Source: Mycolicibacter minnesotensis
GTDB taxonomy: Bacteria; Actinomycetota; Actinomycetes; Mycobacteriales; Mycobacteriaceae
Length of the DNA stretch: 64,000 nucleotides
NCBI RefSeq assembly: GCF_010731755.1
Contig: NZ_AP022589.1
Coordinates: 3,224,001 to 3,288,000 of the forward strand
Direction: 5' to 3'
Of the stretch, positions 63,180 to 64,000 are shown piece by piece; the first letter of the stretch is position 1, and every line of letters begins with the position of its first letter. A program made the position numbers and the translations under genes. The notes below the pieces were generated by a model. That model did not search any database. It saw only the letters and a list, made by a program, of their open reading frames with translations, and had not been told where the DNA came from.

Positions 63180-64000
63180 ATGTCAGCTCCATCCGCCACG
63201 ATCCACGGATACGACCCCGTCGACCTGTCCTCGCGTGCGTTTTGGTCCGGCACCGCGGCCGAGCGGGAGCGCTCATTCGCGACACTGCGCTCCGAGCGGC
63301 CCGTCAGCTGGCATCCACCGGTGGAAGATGCCCTGCTCAACGATCCCGACGACCCCGGGTACTGGGCCGTCACCCGACACGCCGACATCGTCACCGTGAG
63401 CCGCACCAACGAGGTGTTCTTGTCGGGTAAAGGCGTTCAGTTCGAGAACATTCCCCAGGAGATGCTGGAAACCACCCAGTCCTTCCTGGCCATGGATCCG
63501 CCCCGGCACACGAAGCTGCGCAAACTGGCCACCGCGGCCTTCACGCCCCGGCAGATCAGGCGCATCGAAGACTCGATCAAGTCCAACGCCGCAGCGATCG
63601 TCGCCGAACTGAAAGCCGCCGGCAGCGGGGCCGACTTCGTCGAGTACTGCGCCAAGGAACTGCCACTACGCACCTTGGCCGACATGGTCGGCGTGCCGGA
63701 TTCCGAGCGCGCGCAGGTGGCCCATGCCGCCGACGCTCTGGTGTCGACCAACGATCCGGCCTACCTCAACGGACGTGACCCGATGGCGGTGATGGGCGAG
63801 AACATCATGTATCTGCATCAGGTGGCCGGCGCATTGGCCGCCCAGCGCCGCGAGCACCCCGGTGACGACCTGTTCAGCAGCCTGGTCAACGCCGAGGTGG
63901 ACGGTGACCGGCTCACTGACGCCGAGGTATCCGCCTATTTCGTGTTGCTGGCCGTGGCGGGCAATGACACCACCCGCCAGACCGCCAGCCACGCCTTGCG
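63180..64000 (+). CDS. Cytochrome P450, N-terminal part (runs off right end)
   Basis: About 273 residues are visible. DPPRHTKLRKLATAAFTPRQIRRIE (C-helix WxxxR-like region), AFVLLAVAGNDTTR-type I-helix (read as YFVLLAVAGNDTTRQTASHAL) with the oxygen-activating Thr. The heme Cys loop lies beyond the window. It is soluble and bacterial; the style is that of mycobacterial CYP124/125/142-like lipid and sterol hydroxylases, but the family cannot be fixed. ATG 63180 has AGGAGG at 63170-63175. Divergent from TetR behind a palindromic operator. Confidence 0.9.
   Translation, partial: MSAPSATIHGYDPVDLSSRAFWSGTAAERERSFATLRSERPVSWHPPVEDALLNDPDDPGYWAVTRHADIVTVSRTNEVFLSGKGVQFENIPQEMLETTQSFLAMDPPRHTKLRKLATAAFTPRQIRRIEDSIKSNAAAIVAELKAAGSGADFVEYCAKELPLRTLADMVGVPDSERAQVAHAADALVSTNDPAYLNGRDPMAVMGENIMYLHQVAGALAAQRREHPGDDLFSSLVNAEVDGDRLTDAEVSAYFVLLAVAGNDTTRQTASHAL

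Overview
This window is a high-GC chromosomal segment of a mycobacterium. Gene order and protein sequences follow the Mycobacterium tuberculosis interval from about Rv2484c down to Rv2439c, shown here in reversed orientation. The M. tuberculosis names are from memory of that genome, not from a search. Several M. tuberculosis genes of the interval seem absent (for example the transporters near clpP2 and clpX, and a gene between rne and rplU). An extra redox/transport block sits between plsB2 and ssb. The species is therefore a mycobacterium other than the tuberculosis complex.

Layout. 1-350: the start of an HNH nuclease gene leaving the window on the left, then tRNA-Arg. 616-6064: three overlapping lipid-assembly genes (wax ester synthase-like acyltransferase, plsC, plsB2). 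6120-13937: accessory block with a CopD/CtaG-like membrane protein, a TetR regulator, a divergent SDR, a nitroreductase plus a saccharopine-dehydrogenase-like reductase, an MHS-type transporter and an LppX/LprAFG-type lipoprotein. Four copies of one operator tie the TetR, SDR and reductase genes together. 14095-21677: ssb, ettA, the large NAD-dependent glutamate dehydrogenase and a thioesterase. 21694-28306: TetR plus alpha/beta hydrolase, aglA-glbO, an HNH nuclease, a membrane protein, and a carbon-nitrogen hydrolase/RidA operon headed by a broken MOSC gene.

28521-36259: ctaJ (cytochrome aa3 accessory subunit), a DUF5130 protein, an orphan HEXXH protein, pepN, a DUF1304 protein, the Rv2466c-type thioredoxin-fold oxidoreductase, rpiB, nei and lipP. 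36482-45977: tRNA-Gly and tRNA-Pro, then the proteostasis block tig-clpP1-clpP2-clpX, interrupted by a convergent mmuM, then korA-korB-mobA. 45978-49784: an 840-base gap without a convincing gene, holding a CRP-type site, then a short rpf gene, a second saccharopine-dehydrogenase-like gene, and DUF937 and DUF732 proteins. 49973-61654: valS-folC-DUF4233-ndk, rne with an extraordinary aspartate tail, rplU-rpmA-obg-proB. 61666-64000: a stand-alone PE-PPE hydrolase domain and a TetR/cytochrome P450 divergent pair with a perfect 17-bp palindrome between them; the P450 runs off the right end.

Two themes recur. Adjacent co-directional genes often overlap by ATGA or GTGA, which implies translational coupling. 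Many genes seem to begin at the transcript 5' end (TANNNT, then 6-8 bases, then ATG/GTG), the leaderless pattern well known in mycobacteria; this fixes several start codons. I did not find a clear undescribed multi-gene system. The strongest candidates for new biology are the four-operator redox cluster, the orphan HEXXH gene, and the unusual tails on RNase E and PlsC.
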